A stretch of 29,344 bases of DNA from a virus, in IMG/VR virus record IMGVR_UViG_3300010211_000047, positions 1-29,344 of that record; one strand, given 5' to 3'. The notes under the pieces were generated by a model. The model saw only the letters and a list, made by a program, of their open reading frames with translations, had not been told where the DNA came from and searched no databases. The position numbers and the translations under genes are program-made. The first letter of the stretch is position 1. Every line of letters begins with the position of its first letter. This document shows, one piece after another, positions 6,548-15,653 of the stretch.

Positions 6548-9500
6548 CGGCGCCTCCCACCCACGGCGGCCCGGGCGGACAGGGCCGCGCGGTCGGTGCT
6601 GTCACGCAGATCACGGCGCAGGCCGCGCAGTTCGTCCACCAGGGCTTGGGTGAGGCCGCCGTCGGTGCGCCGCCCGGCGGAGGCTTCGGAATGGATGGCC
6701 TCGGCCACCGCATCCATGGCCGCCTCCAGGCGCTCGACGCGATCGATCAGGGCGTCTTCATCGCGGGCCGCGCCACCGCCGGCGAAGGGGACCACGTTCG
6801 GCGCCGGCGGGATATCCATGGACGACATGGACGGCGGCGGCAATGGCGCGATGGAAACCTGGTTGTCGTTCAACCCTTCCAACAATCCAGGCGCGGCGGT
6901 GGCAATGTAGGTCGCGGCGGCACCGCGCAACACGAACTCTTCGTTGGACAGATTGGCGGGAACCAGATCATCGGTCCAACCGCCCGGTCCCCGCACCCAT
7001 CCGCCCGCTGCGAAGTTCACGCGTTCGCTTTGGCCGTAAGCGTAGAGAATTTGCCGCGCCAGGTACTTGATTTCAGAACTCTGCTGCGCGATCCAGGCGT
7101 TCCACGCACCGCCGCCAAACTCGCCCGGGAAACCGGTCGCGGAAACCAGGGCGTCGTTGGCCGCCTCATAATCGTCGACGACCGTGCCGCTGCTCGAAGC
7201 CCAACTGATCCGATCCGCCTGCCCGTAGGTCAGGAGGATGTTGGCCGCTGCCATCTGGACATCACGGGACTGCTGGGCGATCCACGCCGCCCATCCACCG
7301 TCCCCGAAATCCCCCTCGTATCCGGTGCCCTGAGCCAGGGCATAGTTGGCGGGGATGTGCTCTTCATACCCCTCCGCCGCCCATTGGCGATCATCCCGCC
7401 AATCGTCATCCTCGGCCCGGGCTTCTTCCAGGAACTCCGCCATCAGGTTGGCGATTTCGTCGGTGTACTGCGCAACCATGTCCGACGAGGTCATGAGTTG
7501 GTACAGGTAGCTGGTCGACCCGGCGCCGCCGAAGATGACCGCGAGTTGATCGCTCAGTTGCTCGGCCTTGGCCAGCGGCCCCAACGCGCCGGTGTTCTCC
7601 CGAATTGACGCGAGCAACGCCGCCATCTCGGCGTCGCCCTCGGCCGGATCGGCGGCGCCCAGGGCATCGGCGACGCTGTTGAGGGCTTCCTGGATGAAGG
7701 CCAGGTTGACGTAATGCTGGCTTTGGGTACCCCAGTAGTCGCTGGACGCCTCCGCGTAGGCCCGGCCCCACTCGCCCAGATGATCCAGGGCCTGGCGGAC
7801 GGCGTCTTCGTCGTCGCTGTTGGCGATGGTTCCTAAGGCCCCGAGGAACAGCTCTTCGGCCGCGTCCAGCACGGCGCGATCGGTGCCGCCGTCCACCGCC
7901 GCCGAAAGCTGGATGTCCAGGGCGGCGTCACGGATGCTCTCGCCGACGGATCGCGCGTAGTCGGCCAGATCCTCCCAATAGGCGCGGGCCTCACGCAGGG
8001 CGGTCTCGCGCTCGGCGGCCTCGGCCTCGTAGTACTCTTCGATGGCACGCCGCCGTTCGGCTGCCAGCGTTTCTTCCAGAAGTGCCAAGTCCGCGTAAGG
8101 ATTGGCGGCGGCGTCGATCCACTCCTGTTGCGCCGCCGCGTCCCAGGCGGCCAGCACCGACTCCAGGCTATCGTTATCGTTGGCGGCCGCTAGACGCGCG
8201 GTCCACGACGCGGCCAGGGCGGCGGCGGCCTCCCGCGCGGCCACCTCGGCCTGATGGGCCGCCTCGCGCGCGGCGTCCTCCATCTGACGCAAGGCCAGCT
8301 CCAGACCCGCCATGACGGCGGCGGAGTCCTGGTACTCGGTCATCAGCGCGCGGATATCGGCCTCGGACAGGCCATCCACCGCCGCTGCCACCGCAAGGGC
8401 CGCTTCTTCCAGCACCAGGCCGGTGTCGGCGCCCAGAAGGCGCGCATCGGACAGACGTGTGTCGTAACCCTCGCCCAGGTCGTCCAGGTCGTTGCGATAC
8501 CCTTCGCCGGACAAGGACCGGATGGTGGCGCGGGTGGCATCGTCGAAGGCATCGGCCGTTTGCCCGACCAGCTCATCGCGAAGCTGATCGACGTAATCCC
8601 CGGCTTCCTCCGCCGACCAGCCCAGGTCCACCAGCACCTCGGCCAGGGCGGACAGCTGTGCGTCGACCGTCATCACGGCGGTTTCGACCGCCGTCAGACT
8701 GTCCTCGGCCTCTCCCATCCCCAAGAGGGCGCGGATCATGGCGTCGATGTCGGTCTTCGCCTGGCCGGTCTCCAGCTGGCCGGCGTCCTCCAGGATCTCG
8801 CCGACCTCGAGCGCGGGGCCGATAAACGCCTCGACCGAGGTCGCCCATTCGGCGGCGGACGCCTCGATGGCCGCCCTTTGCGCGGCGACTCCGTCGGTCA
8901 GACCGCCGACAAAATCGTCGATCGCGCCCCGCCAGTCGGCGGCGATGGCGAGATGCGTCGCCATCTCGGCGCCGGTCTCGGCCGTCGAGCCCTCCAGCAC
9001 CGCCATGACACCGGCCAGGTCGTCCAGGCTCTCCCCGGCCATCCGCGCCTGATGGATGGTGTCCTGGGCAATGCGCTGGACAATGTCGACCGACGCCGCG
9101 TCGAGATCGTCCTCGTCGTAATAGGTCTCGCCGGCCACGCCCCCGAAGACCCCGATCTGGCCGTGCTTGGCGTTCAGGGCATAGGGGTTTTCCGGAAAGT
9201 CCGGCGCAAACCCAATGCCGTCCAAGGCGTCGAAGACGCTTTGCATCGGGGCGATGACGGCGGCGCTGACCGCGTCGCCCCACTTCTGCCGGTCGGCTTC
9301 ATCGACCAGGCGTCCATCAATCTCGCCTTGTGAAAAGGTCCCATCTGACCAATCCAGCGTTTGCGAAATGTTCGGCAGCGCCTGACCGAACAAGCCGCCG
9401 ATCAGGTCCCCAAGGACCATCGACGCAAACGCGCCGACGATGGCGCCGATCGGCCCGCCGGCGGAGCCGGCGGCGATTCCCGCGCCAAGCATGCCGCCGC

Positions 9501-12500
9501 CGATGGCCCCGAGGCTCGACACGCCCATGTCGGCCAGCTGATGGCCGGTACTGAAACCGAGCATAGAGGCACCGATCGAGCCCACCGCCCCCCATGGCGC
9601 GGCATTAAGGCCGCCGGCAAGGGAAGCCCCGAAGTTCGTGGGCACGCCAGCGAGGCCGGTCAGGACCTGCGTGCCGCCCCCATTCCAAAAGATGGTCGCG
9701 GGCGTGGACAACCCCAGGGACTGCCCGATCGATCCGGTCACTAGCGACGTGCCCCAACCGGTGCCACCGCTGAACAGGGTGTCAGCCAGGCTGCCCAATC
9801 CCAGCAGATCGCCCAAGCCGCCACCGGCGCCGGCCTGGCCCGCCGATCCCCCGCCGCCGGCGGCGGTGCCACCCGCCCCGGTCAGCCCGAGGATCGAGCC
9901 GATCCCGCCGGCAATGGACGACACCATGGACCGTGCCGCGATGCGCGCGATCTCCGACAGCACCGCGTCGCCCAGGTCCTCGATCAAGGTCTTGGCCGAT
10001 TTGAAACTGAAATCGAACTCGGCCATGAAGTCGGTGAGGGAATCTTCCCAGGACCGGAACACGCCCGTGAAGGCGTCCTCGGTCACCGCCGCCGCGTCCA
10101 GGGCCGCCACCTGATAGGCATGGATGGCCTGGGTGGCGCCGTCGGCCCAATCGGTGGCGGCCGCGCGGGCGCGTTCCGTGGCCCGGGTCTGTTTGGCGAC
10201 GGCGTCGGCGAGGCGCAGTTCTTCCCGTGCCTGTTCGGAGGTCAGGGCAATGCCGCGCTCGGTCAGGGACTGGATGGTTTCCAGTTCGGCGCGGGAGAGT
10301 TTGCGCTGCTGGGTGACCTCCGCCAGCCCTTCGGCCTCGGCTTCCAGGGCCTTCAGGCGGTCCTTGGCCTCGCCCAGCGGCGCCGCCTTCTGTTGCGCTT
10401 CGATCCAGTCGTGCGTGGCCTGGACGCGGTCCCGGATCACCTGGGCCTCAGCGGTGCCGTCCTCGATCAGCAACCGCGTCAGGGTATCGGCGGCCTGGCG
10501 CTCGATGTTGGCGGCCTGGATGGCATCCCGGCCCAACAGGGACGCCGCCGCCAGGGCGCGTTCGGCGGCGATCTGCCGATCCAGATCGGCCACGGTTTGC
10601 GCCACCGCCAGGGCCTGCCGGGCGGCGGCTTCCTTCGTCAACAGCGCGATCGCCTCGGCGCGATGCTGGGCGCCATGTTGCAGGGCCACACTTTCGGCCT
10701 CGGCGGCGACCTGTGCCGCCTGGATGGCCCCCACGCCCTGGTCTTGCGCGGCCGCCAAGTCCAGCGCGGCCGCCGTGGCCAACCGGGTCTGGGCCACCCA
10801 CTGCGCCCAGGCGTCGGCGCCGCCCGGCAGGGTGGGCGGATCGGGGGGATCAGGGGGATCGGGCGGCTCGGGTGGTTTGGTATCGCCAGCGGCTGGCGGA
10901 TCAGGGGCGTTGAGGGAAGCCAGCTTATCCTGAAGACGTGCTATGTCACCTTCTAGCTTCTTTACTTCAGCTTGGTGGGCTGCAAGATTTTCATCTCGAC
11001 CGGCCTGATACCCGGGCGCTAGGCGGGCGCGCAGGCCGTTTGGGTCGTTCGCATCCCAAAACGCGATCTCCGCCTTGACGACTTCCAGACGGGCCTGGGC
11101 GTTGGCCAACAACGCACGCGTGCTTTCGCGGCTGGCGGCCGTCTCGGCGTCCGTGGACCTCCGGCTTTCGTCTGTCTTGTCTTTCAGGCGATCCAAGGCG
11201 GCATGGAGGTCCTCAATCGCCTGCCGTTGTTCGCGCGATTCTTCCGCCGCGTAATACGCTGCCACGCCCAGGGCGGTCGCGGCGGCGGCCGCCGCCAGGA
11301 GGGGATGGGCCAGGGCCGCCGCGCGCAGGACGCCCAGGCCATGGGCCAGGGCGGAGACGCCCTCGCTGACCTCGGCCAGCCAGGCCGCGAAATCCAACGC
11401 CTCCATGGCGGCGAAGGCGGCGATCAGCAGATCGGCGTGATCGGCCGCCCACATCGCCGCATCGGCGACGTCCACCAGCCGCTCGCCCAGCCACTCGGCC
11501 CACTCGGCCAGATCGCCGCTGTCCCGCGCCGCCTGGATCATGGCGGCGATATCCTGGGCGGCCGCCAGCAGCGCAGGAGTCAGCGCCTCGCCGATGGTGA
11601 CGCCCGTCTGCCAGATCACCTGCCCGAAGGCCCGGAACTGCGCGGCGGCGGTCTCGCCGGCACGCCCGGCCTCGTCCGTCAGGGCCGTGTTTTCGGCCCA
11701 GGCGCGGGCGGCGTCGGCCAGGGCCCGCGCCAGGGTGTCGCCGCCGGAGGCCAGGGCCCCAAGCACCCGCACATCCTCGCCGGCTTCCAAGCCGATGGCC
11801 TGCAGGGCGGCCGCCACATCGCCGCCCTCGGCACGGACACGGGCGAGACCTGTCACCAGGTCCTCGAACACCGACAGGGCGTCCGTGGCCCAGGCGGCGC
11901 GTAGGGCTTCGGCGGTGGCGCCGGTGATGGCCTCCAGGGCCCGCAATTCGGCGCCACCGTCACGCAGGGCCTCGGAGATGGCCAGCATGGCCCGGCCCAC
12001 GGCGCCGCCGGCCAGCTCGGCCTGGACACCCATGGCGGTGAGGGCCGTGGCCAACCCGGCGGCCTGGGCCGCGCCCACGTCGTAGATGGAGGTGGCCTGG
12101 GCGACGGTGGTGGTGGCGCGGGTGATTTCCGATTCTGTCGCGGCGTAGGAGTTGCCCAGCGCCACGATGGTCGACGCCAGGCGATCGACCACCGCCGTGC
12201 CTTCGTCGGTCACGGTCAGGATTCGAGCAAGCGCCGTGGCGCCCTCGGCGCCGACCAGGTCGGACGCACCCTGTAGCTGGGCAATCGTGGCGGTGAAATG
12301 TTCGATATTGGCGGCGCCGGCCACGCCGAGCTGACCGGCCGCCTGGGCGATGGACAAGAGTTCAAGGGTGGTGGCGCCCATTTCCGGGCGTACGGCCAGG
12401 GCGGAGACGGCCTCGCCCAAAGCGGTGAGCTCTGTGCCGACCACGTCGGCGGTCTTGCCGACGCCGACCAGGGCCGCCTCGTAGTCCACCCAGGATTCGA

Positions 12501-12882
12501 CCACCTCGCGGCCGAGGGCCACGACGCCCAGGGCCCCGGCGGTCAGCGCCAGCCCACCGAGGAGCCCCCGCACGGTGGACGCCGAGCGGCCGAGCGTGTC
12601 CACCTGACGCGCCGATTGCCGGGCGCGATCGCCCAGGGTATCGACCCGGCGTGCAGCGCGTTGGGTCTGGTCGCCTAGGGCGTCGGCGTGCCGGGCCGCG
12701 TCGGCCGCCTCGCGGCCCAGGGTATCCAGCCGCCGCCCGGTCTCGCGTGCCTGGGTATCGGCCTGATCGGCGGCGCGGCGCCAGGCCTCCCAGTCCTCGC
12801 GCGAGACCCGGAGCTGCTTTCGGAACCCCTCGGTTTCCGCGCGGAGTTCGACCGAGACTGTCTGATGGGCGTCACCGGCCAC
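6544..12882 (-). CDS. Tail tape measure protein
   Basis: 2112 residues from GTG at 12882-12880, overlapping the tail chaperone frame by 11 bases. It has the usual tape-measure plan. The N-terminus is a coiled coil with a 14-residue repeat (D-T/A-L-G at 53, 67, 81 and 95), followed by a hydrophobic segment near 101-125 and a TP901-type core (about 130-420). Long Ala/Glu-rich helices follow, then a second hydrophobic, Gly-rich stretch (about 960-1130), more helices, and a C-terminal tail with the common ...DDLVPANLSNEEFVLR motif (about 1965-1985). The last 200 residues contain a tandem duplication (see findings). The protein sets tail length; at 2112 residues the ratio of roughly 1.5 angstrom per residue known for siphoviruses would give a tail of around 300 nm. 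That figure is an estimate from the family rule. It confirms a long non-contractile tail. Confidence 0.93.
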   Translation of the reverse strand: MAGDAHQTVSVELRAETEGFRKQLRVSREDWEAWRRAADQADTQARETGRRLDTLGREAADAARHADALGDQTQRAARRVDTLGDRARQSARQVDTLGRSASTVRGLLGGLALTAGALGVVALGREVVESWVDYEAALVGVGKTADVVGTELTALGEAVSALAVRPEMGATTLELLSIAQAAGQLGVAGAANIEHFTATIAQLQGASDLVGAEGATALARILTVTDEGTAVVDRLASTIVALGNSYAATESEITRATTTVAQATSIYDVGAAQAAGLATALTAMGVQAELAGGAVGRAMLAISEALRDGGAELRALEAITGATAEALRAAWATDALSVFEDLVTGLARVRAEGGDVAAALQAIGLEAGEDVRVLGALASGGDTLARALADAARAWAENTALTDEAGRAGETAAAQFRAFGQVIWQTGVTIGEALTPALLAAAQDIAAMIQAARDSGDLAEWAEWLGERLVDVADAAMWAADHADLLIAAFAAMEALDFAAWLAEVSEGVSALAHGLGVLRAAALAHPLLAAAAAATALGVAAYYAAEESREQRQAIEDLHAALDRLKDKTDESRRSTDAETAASRESTRALLANAQARLEVVKAEIAFWDANDPNGLRARLAPGYQAGRDENLAAHQAEVKKLEGDIARLQDKLASLNAPDPPAAGDTKPPEPPDPPDPPDPPTLPGGADAWAQWVAQTRLATAAALDLAAAQDQGVGAIQAAQVAAEAESVALQHGAQHRAEAIALLTKEAAARQALAVAQTVADLDRQIAAERALAAASLLGRDAIQAANIERQAADTLTRLLIEDGTAEAQVIRDRVQATHDWIEAQQKAAPLGEAKDRLKALEAEAEGLAEVTQQRKLSRAELETIQSLTERGIALTSEQAREELRLADAVAKQTRATERARAAATDWADGATQAIHAYQVAALDAAAVTEDAFTGVFRSWEDSLTDFMAEFDFSFKSAKTLIEDLGDAVLSEIARIAARSMVSSIAGGIGSILGLTGAGGTAAGGGGSAGQAGAGGGLGDLLGLGSLADTLFSGGTGWGTSLVTGSIGQSLGLSTPATIFWNGGGTQVLTGLAGVPTNFGASLAGGLNAAPWGAVGSIGASMLGFSTGHQLADMGVSSLGAIGGGMLGAGIAAGSAGGPIGAIVGAFASMVLGDLIGGLFGQALPNISQTLDWSDGTFSQGEIDGRLVDEADRQKWGDAVSAAVIAPMQSVFDALDGIGFAPDFPENPYALNAKHGQIGVFGGVAGETYYDEDDLDAASVDIVQRIAQDTIHQARMAGESLDDLAGVMAVLEGSTAETGAEMATHLAIAADWRGAIDDFVGGLTDGVAAQRAAIEASAAEWATSVEAFIGPALEVGEILEDAGQLETGQAKTDIDAMIRALLGMGEAEDSLTAVETAVMTVDAQLSALAEVLVDLGWSAEEAGDYVDQLRDELVGQTADAFDDATRATIRSLSGEGYRNDLDDLGEGYDTRLSDARLLGADTGLVLEEAALAVAAAVDGLSEADIRALMTEYQDSAAVMAGLELALRQMEDAAREAAHQAEVAAREAAAALAASWTARLAAANDNDSLESVLAAWDAAAQQEWIDAAANPYADLALLEETLAAERRRAIEEYYEAEAAERETALREARAYWEDLADYARSVGESIRDAALDIQLSAAVDGGTDRAVLDAAEELFLGALGTIANSDDEDAVRQALDHLGEWGRAYAEASSDYWGTQSQHYVNLAFIQEALNSVADALGAADPAEGDAEMAALLASIRENTGALGPLAKAEQLSDQLAVIFGGAGSTSYLYQLMTSSDMVAQYTDEIANLMAEFLEEARAEDDDWRDDRQWAAEGYEEHIPANYALAQGTGYEGDFGDGGWAAWIAQQSRDVQMAAANILLTYGQADRISWASSSGTVVDDYEAANDALVSATGFPGEFGGGAWNAWIAQQSSEIKYLARQILYAYGQSERVNFAAGGWVRGPGGWTDDLVPANLSNEEFVLRGAAATYIATAAPGLLEGLNDNQVSIAPLPPPSMSSMDIPPAPNVVPFAGGGAARDEDALIDRVERLEAAMDAVAEAIHSEASAGRRTDGGLTQALVDELRGLRRDLRDSTDRAALSARAAVGGRRR

Positions 12883-13321
12883 GGCGCGATCCTCGGCCGG
12901 AGGATTGACGTGCGCGGCGATCCCGATCCTGGCGGGCGGAGATCAACCGGTTGGCCTCCGCCTGGGCGTGGGCGGCGATCATGCGCGCGCCGGCGATGGC
13001 GCCGGCGAGGCGCGGCGATCCCACCGGGATCCCCATCGTCCGCCACACCACCTCACAGGCGCACATGTCCCACCTCATCAGATGTCCGGTTTGTTGACTG
13101 ACCTCCCACTCGCGATCGGCGGCCAGGAACAGGGCCACCGCGTCGGCGTGGGCCGGATGGACCGACACCTCGTCTTCCGGCGGCGGAGGCGGTGCCGGGC
13201 GCGGCGCCGCGCGGCCACCGCTCAGGACGTGCCGGTCTTCTTCGAGGCTCGCCGGGTCTGACGATTGGGCGGCGGCGACGCCGTACCGGGCCCGCGCCCA
13301 GGCGCGGGCGACGGCGGCAAG
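12872..13321 (-). CDS. T part of tail assembly chaperone GT, read by -1 frameshift from the G gene
   Basis: This frame has no good start of its own and is best read as the downstream part of a fusion. Ribosomes translating the G frame slip one base back at 13327-13321 (GGGAAAC) and continue here, giving a protein of about 259 residues (110 from G, 149 from T). The T part contains VHPAHADAVALFLAADREWE and a helix ending WDMCACEVVWRTMGI. This resembles the small helical T/DUF1799-type domains that precede tape-measure genes. The C-terminus is very basic (SARQDRDRRARQSSGRG and beyond). By analogy with lambda gpGT, the fusion would bind the tape measure and recruit tail-tube subunits. The frame is open upstream to 13384. 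Its stop overlaps the tape-measure GTG. Confidence 0.75.
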   Translation of the reverse strand, partial: LAAVARAWARARYGVAAAQSSDPASLEEDRHVLSGGRAAPRPAPPPPPEDEVSVHPAHADAVALFLAADREWEVSQQTGHLMRWDMCACEVVWRTMGIPVGSPRLAGAIAGARMIAAHAQAEANRLISARQDRDRRARQSSGRGSRRGR

Positions 13322-13650
13322 TTTCCCGCGACGGCCGGCATGGTGGATTTGACGTAGGTGGCCAGGATGGGGCGCGAGACCCACGGCTGGGCGATCAGCG
13401 TTTCCGCCTCCGCACTATCCAGCGGCATGGGCGCGCCATCCTCCCAGGTCACATCCCAGGCAGTGGCCACGGCGCGGATCAGATCGACGTTGGAGATCTC
13501 ACCCCTCACGTTCGCGTCGAGCAACGCCGCAACATCCTCGACGGTGCGGAACGTCATGGTGACGGTCTGCGGATCGGCGCCCCCTGGCGGGGTGACTTCG
13601 ACGGCCTGATCCCAGGTCCAACCACCCTTTGATACGGTAAACTTGACCAT
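13222..13650 (-). CDS. Tail assembly chaperone, G-type
   Basis: 142 residues from ATG at 13650-13648, with GAGGAG nine bases upstream. An N-terminal strand-rich part (KFTVSKGGWTWDQAVEV) carries a helical domain to about residue 90. After the slippery site the zero-frame tail is Pro-, Gly- and Arg-rich and ends KKTGTS. The gene lies between the tail-tube gene and the tape measure, the standard place of the G chaperone in siphovirus-type tails, and its end overlaps the T frame by about 100 bases. Most ribosomes should make this short form and a minority the GT fusion. Sequence similarity to a named family is weak to my eye; the call relies on gene order plus the frameshift signal. Confidence 0.75.
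   Translation of the reverse strand: MVKFTVSKGGWTWDQAVEVTPPGGADPQTVTMTFRTVEDVAALLDANVRGEISNVDLIRAVATAWDVTWEDGAPMPLDSAEAETLIAQPWVSRPILATYVKSTMPAVAGNLPPSPAPGRGPGTASPPPNRQTRRASKKTGTS
13290..13327 (-). promoter_or_regulatory. Programmed -1 ribosomal frameshift site (GGGAAAC and stem-loop)
   Basis: On the minus strand the heptamer GGGAAAC (13327-13321) lies in the G frame as G GGA AAC, the X XXY YYZ form needed for tandem slippage. After an 11-base spacer comes a perfect 8-bp stem, GCCCGCGC/GCGCGGGC, with a CTGG loop (13309-13290). Slipping by -1 enters exactly the frame of the T part. Lambda uses the close relative GGGAAAG at the same place in its G-T genes. Confidence 0.85.
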
Positions 13651-13762
13651 TGATGACTCCTCAAAGGGCCGTTAAGGGGTGCGTACCGGGCCGACCGGCC
13701 CGGCGCCGCGAAGCGGCGGAGGCCCGCGAGGCCCGAAGGGCCGCGCTGGGCCGATCAAAAAC
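13651..13762 (-). other. Gap with three consecutive stem-loops after the tail-tube gene
   Basis: Between the tail-tube stop and the G chaperone there are three stems: GGCCC/GGGCC with a 3-base loop (13730-13742), GCCGC/GCGGC with a 3-base loop (13705-13717), and CCGGGCC/GGCCCGG with a 4-base loop (13686-13703). No T-run follows any of them. Such structures after a highly expressed structural gene may stabilise its mRNA end or reduce read-through to the chaperone and tape-measure genes. No gene fits in the gap. Confidence 0.5.
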
Positions 13763-15040
13763 TCAGAAAAACCGGAAACAGACCTCGTCGTCGCCGGCGC
13801 CCTTGGGAGACACGGCGCGCCCGGGAAGCGTGGCCAGCACATCGCCCTGATCGTCGGACAGGGTGATATTGCCAACCTGATACGCGGGCATGAGAATCTC
13901 GCATCGTTCACCCAGGCCGGTTCCGACCGTCATCCAGACGCGGTATTTCCGCCCCGCCATCGCGAAGACGTCCCGTTGATCCGGGTGCTCCATCTCGACC
14001 ACCAGGTCGCCCGTGGTGACATGATCGCCGACCTCCACTGTGTCGAGATTGACGCGAGACTTGGACCGCGCGTCGGCGCCGCCGGTGCTGCGGAAGGATT
14101 TCAGAACCGGCATCCACGGCGGCTCGCTCCGGTCCATGGGCTCGATGAACACCTGGGCGGAGTAAGCGTCGATGACTTCCGGTTCGCGGATGTGGCTGTA
14201 GTCCAAGTCGGGCAAGGCCTCGGCGGTGGGCGGCGCGTACAGCCCGGCCCCCTTGAAGGAGATCAGCGGCCACCCCTCCGCCTGCCAGTCCGCGGAAAGC
14301 TGGAAACGCGCGCCGAGCGCCTGGAACAGCACCCCATCCACGTTGTACTTGAACGCAGCGGACGCGAAGCTTTGGCGGTCGGAGCTAGGCCAGTATTCGA
14401 TGCCTGGCGGAGTCAACTCGATGACCCATTGGTCATCCACATCCCAATCCGCCGTCATAGTGGGCGTGATCTCGGCGCCGCCGGGCAGGGTGATGGCCGT
14501 CCCGTCGGTGATCGTGACGCCGGCGGCCTCGTAGGCCGCCTCGGCGGTTTCGCCTAAGCCGGTCGCGGGCGCGGCAATGGTGGCCTGGGCGGCGCCGCTG
14601 GCGCCGGCCGTGGTGCAGGTGACGGTGACACGGCGGCGGTTGTACCCGGTGTAGCCGGTGGCCACGACATAGGACCACCCGCCCGTCGGTGTGCCGACGG
14701 CGATCGGCGCGGCCTGCACCGTCGCGGTGCCGGTGCGCTGGATACGGGACCAGCCCGCCGCCTGAAACATCATGTCGAAAACCGGCGGTGTGGCCACATC
14801 GCCACTGCCCACGGCCTCGCAGCCCCAGTTCAGGGGCACCCGCTCCTGATAGCTTTGTTCCTCACGGGCGCCCAGACCGGGACGGACGGTGTCGCGCGTC
14901 TTGCGCTGCGCGTTCATGCCCGGCAAGTCGGCGCCAACCCCCAGCATCACGGCATACAGGGACGGACTGGAGACACCCTGACCGTAGCCCCGATCTTCCA
15001 GGGCGCCGGCGATATAGCGGTTGCTCGACGACATCGCCAT
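13763..15040 (-). CDS. Major tail tube protein
   Basis: 425 residues from ATG at 15040, with AGGAGG eight bases upstream. The N-terminus (SSSNRYIAGALEDRGYGQG) and the strand-rich body with an inserted Gly/Ala/Thr-rich region (about 110-200) fit the large tail-tube proteins of transposable siphoviruses. The inserted region may be an extra domain displayed on the tail surface. The C-terminus ends in EVCFRFF. No sheath gene precedes it, consistent with a flexible non-contractile tail. The neighbours are a tail-terminator-type gene upstream and the G/GT chaperone downstream, the standard order. Strong ribosome binding and the hairpins after its stop suggest high expression. The call depends on gene order and size more than on a motif. 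Confidence 0.75.
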   Translation of the reverse strand: MAMSSSNRYIAGALEDRGYGQGVSSPSLYAVMLGVGADLPGMNAQRKTRDTVRPGLGAREEQSYQERVPLNWGCEAVGSGDVATPPVFDMMFQAAGWSRIQRTGTATVQAAPIAVGTPTGGWSYVVATGYTGYNRRRVTVTCTTAGASGAAQATIAAPATGLGETAEAAYEAAGVTITDGTAITLPGGAEITPTMTADWDVDDQWVIELTPPGIEYWPSSDRQSFASAAFKYNVDGVLFQALGARFQLSADWQAEGWPLISFKGAGLYAPPTAEALPDLDYSHIREPEVIDAYSAQVFIEPMDRSEPPWMPVLKSFRSTGGADARSKSRVNLDTVEVGDHVTTGDLVVEMEHPDQRDVFAMAGRKYRVWMTVGTGLGERCEILMPAYQVGNITLSDDQGDVLATLPGRAVSPKGAGDDEVCFRFF

Positions 15041-15043
15041 GGA

Positions 15044-15211
15044 TCAGGCCTCCTTTTTCTTGGCAGGGCGCCCCTTGGCGCTGGTGTCCTCGGTCGGAAC
15101 CTCCGGCTCCGGGAGGCGAGCGGGGCGTGACGCGGGGGCGGCCCCCTTGGGGGCAATCGGGCGCGGAACCTCGCCCGCGCGGTCGTGAATGAACGTGCCG
15201 GCCTTGCGCAT
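15044..15211 (-). CDS. 55-residue basic small protein
   Basis: ATG at 15211-15209, TGA at 15046-15044. It is rich in Pro, Ala and Lys/Arg, begins MRKAGTFIHDRAGEVPRP and ends in GRPAKKKEA. The gene fills the space between the gp37-like gene and the tail-tube gene; its last codons provide the AGGAGG of the tail-tube gene. It occupies the place of the small Mu gp38 (DUF2635) gene, but I cannot see clear similarity. It looks largely disordered. The ATG follows an AGGAGG at a rather long 10-base spacing. Confidence 0.6.
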   Translation of the reverse strand: MRKAGTFIHDRAGEVPRPIAPKGAAPASRPARLPEPEVPTEDTSAKGRPAKKKEA

Positions 15212-15215
15212 GACC

Positions 15216-15653
15216 TCAGGCCCTCCTGGTTGTGGTGGTCTCGAAATGCAGGGTCAGAAACACGCCACCCTCAACACGCGGTCCGGCGGCGCGAACCTGC
15301 CGCCGTCCGCCGACATAGCCGAGGGCGCTCCAGCCCTGGGCAGGGACGACACCATCCAGAGCCTCGATGGTCGCGGGTCCCAGCCCTGCGAGCGGTCGCG
15401 CGGCGGACTCGCGATTAACGGGCTTTGTGACCAGGACCACCGTCATGATGGTGGTGAAGAGGGTGCGATGAATGGTGCGCTCGGCCTGTCGGCCGCCCTC
15501 GTCTGTGGCCAATACGAACGCGGCCGGCACGCGCTCCGGCAAGCGCTGAGTGGCGATCAACGCGGCCAGGTCTTCGGCGCATTGCGCCGTTTCAAGTCCC
15601 GACACGGCTTCGAGCCGGGCAATGATGGGATCGACGAGAGCATCACCCCACAT
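15216..15653 (-). CDS. gp37-like tail terminator/completion protein
   Basis: 145 residues from ATG at 15653-15651, which shares one base with the preceding stop (TGATG), favouring this start over one 21 bases upstream. The protein has an N-terminal helix (VDPIIARLEAV), then RVPAAFVLATDEGG, central strands (FTTIMTVVLVTKPVN) and a C-terminal strand pair (GGVFLTLHFETT). This matches the pattern of Mu gp37/DUF1834 and other tail-terminator proteins, which cap the tail tube and join it to the head. Gene order (after gpG-like, before tail tube) fits. Confidence is moderate because these proteins diverge strongly. Confidence 0.7.
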   Translation of the reverse strand: MWGDALVDPIIARLEAVSGLETAQCAEDLAALIATQRLPERVPAAFVLATDEGGRQAERTIHRTLFTTIMTVVLVTKPVNRESAARPLAGLGPATIEALDGVVPAQGWSALGYVGGRRQVRAAGPRVEGGVFLTLHFETTTTRRA

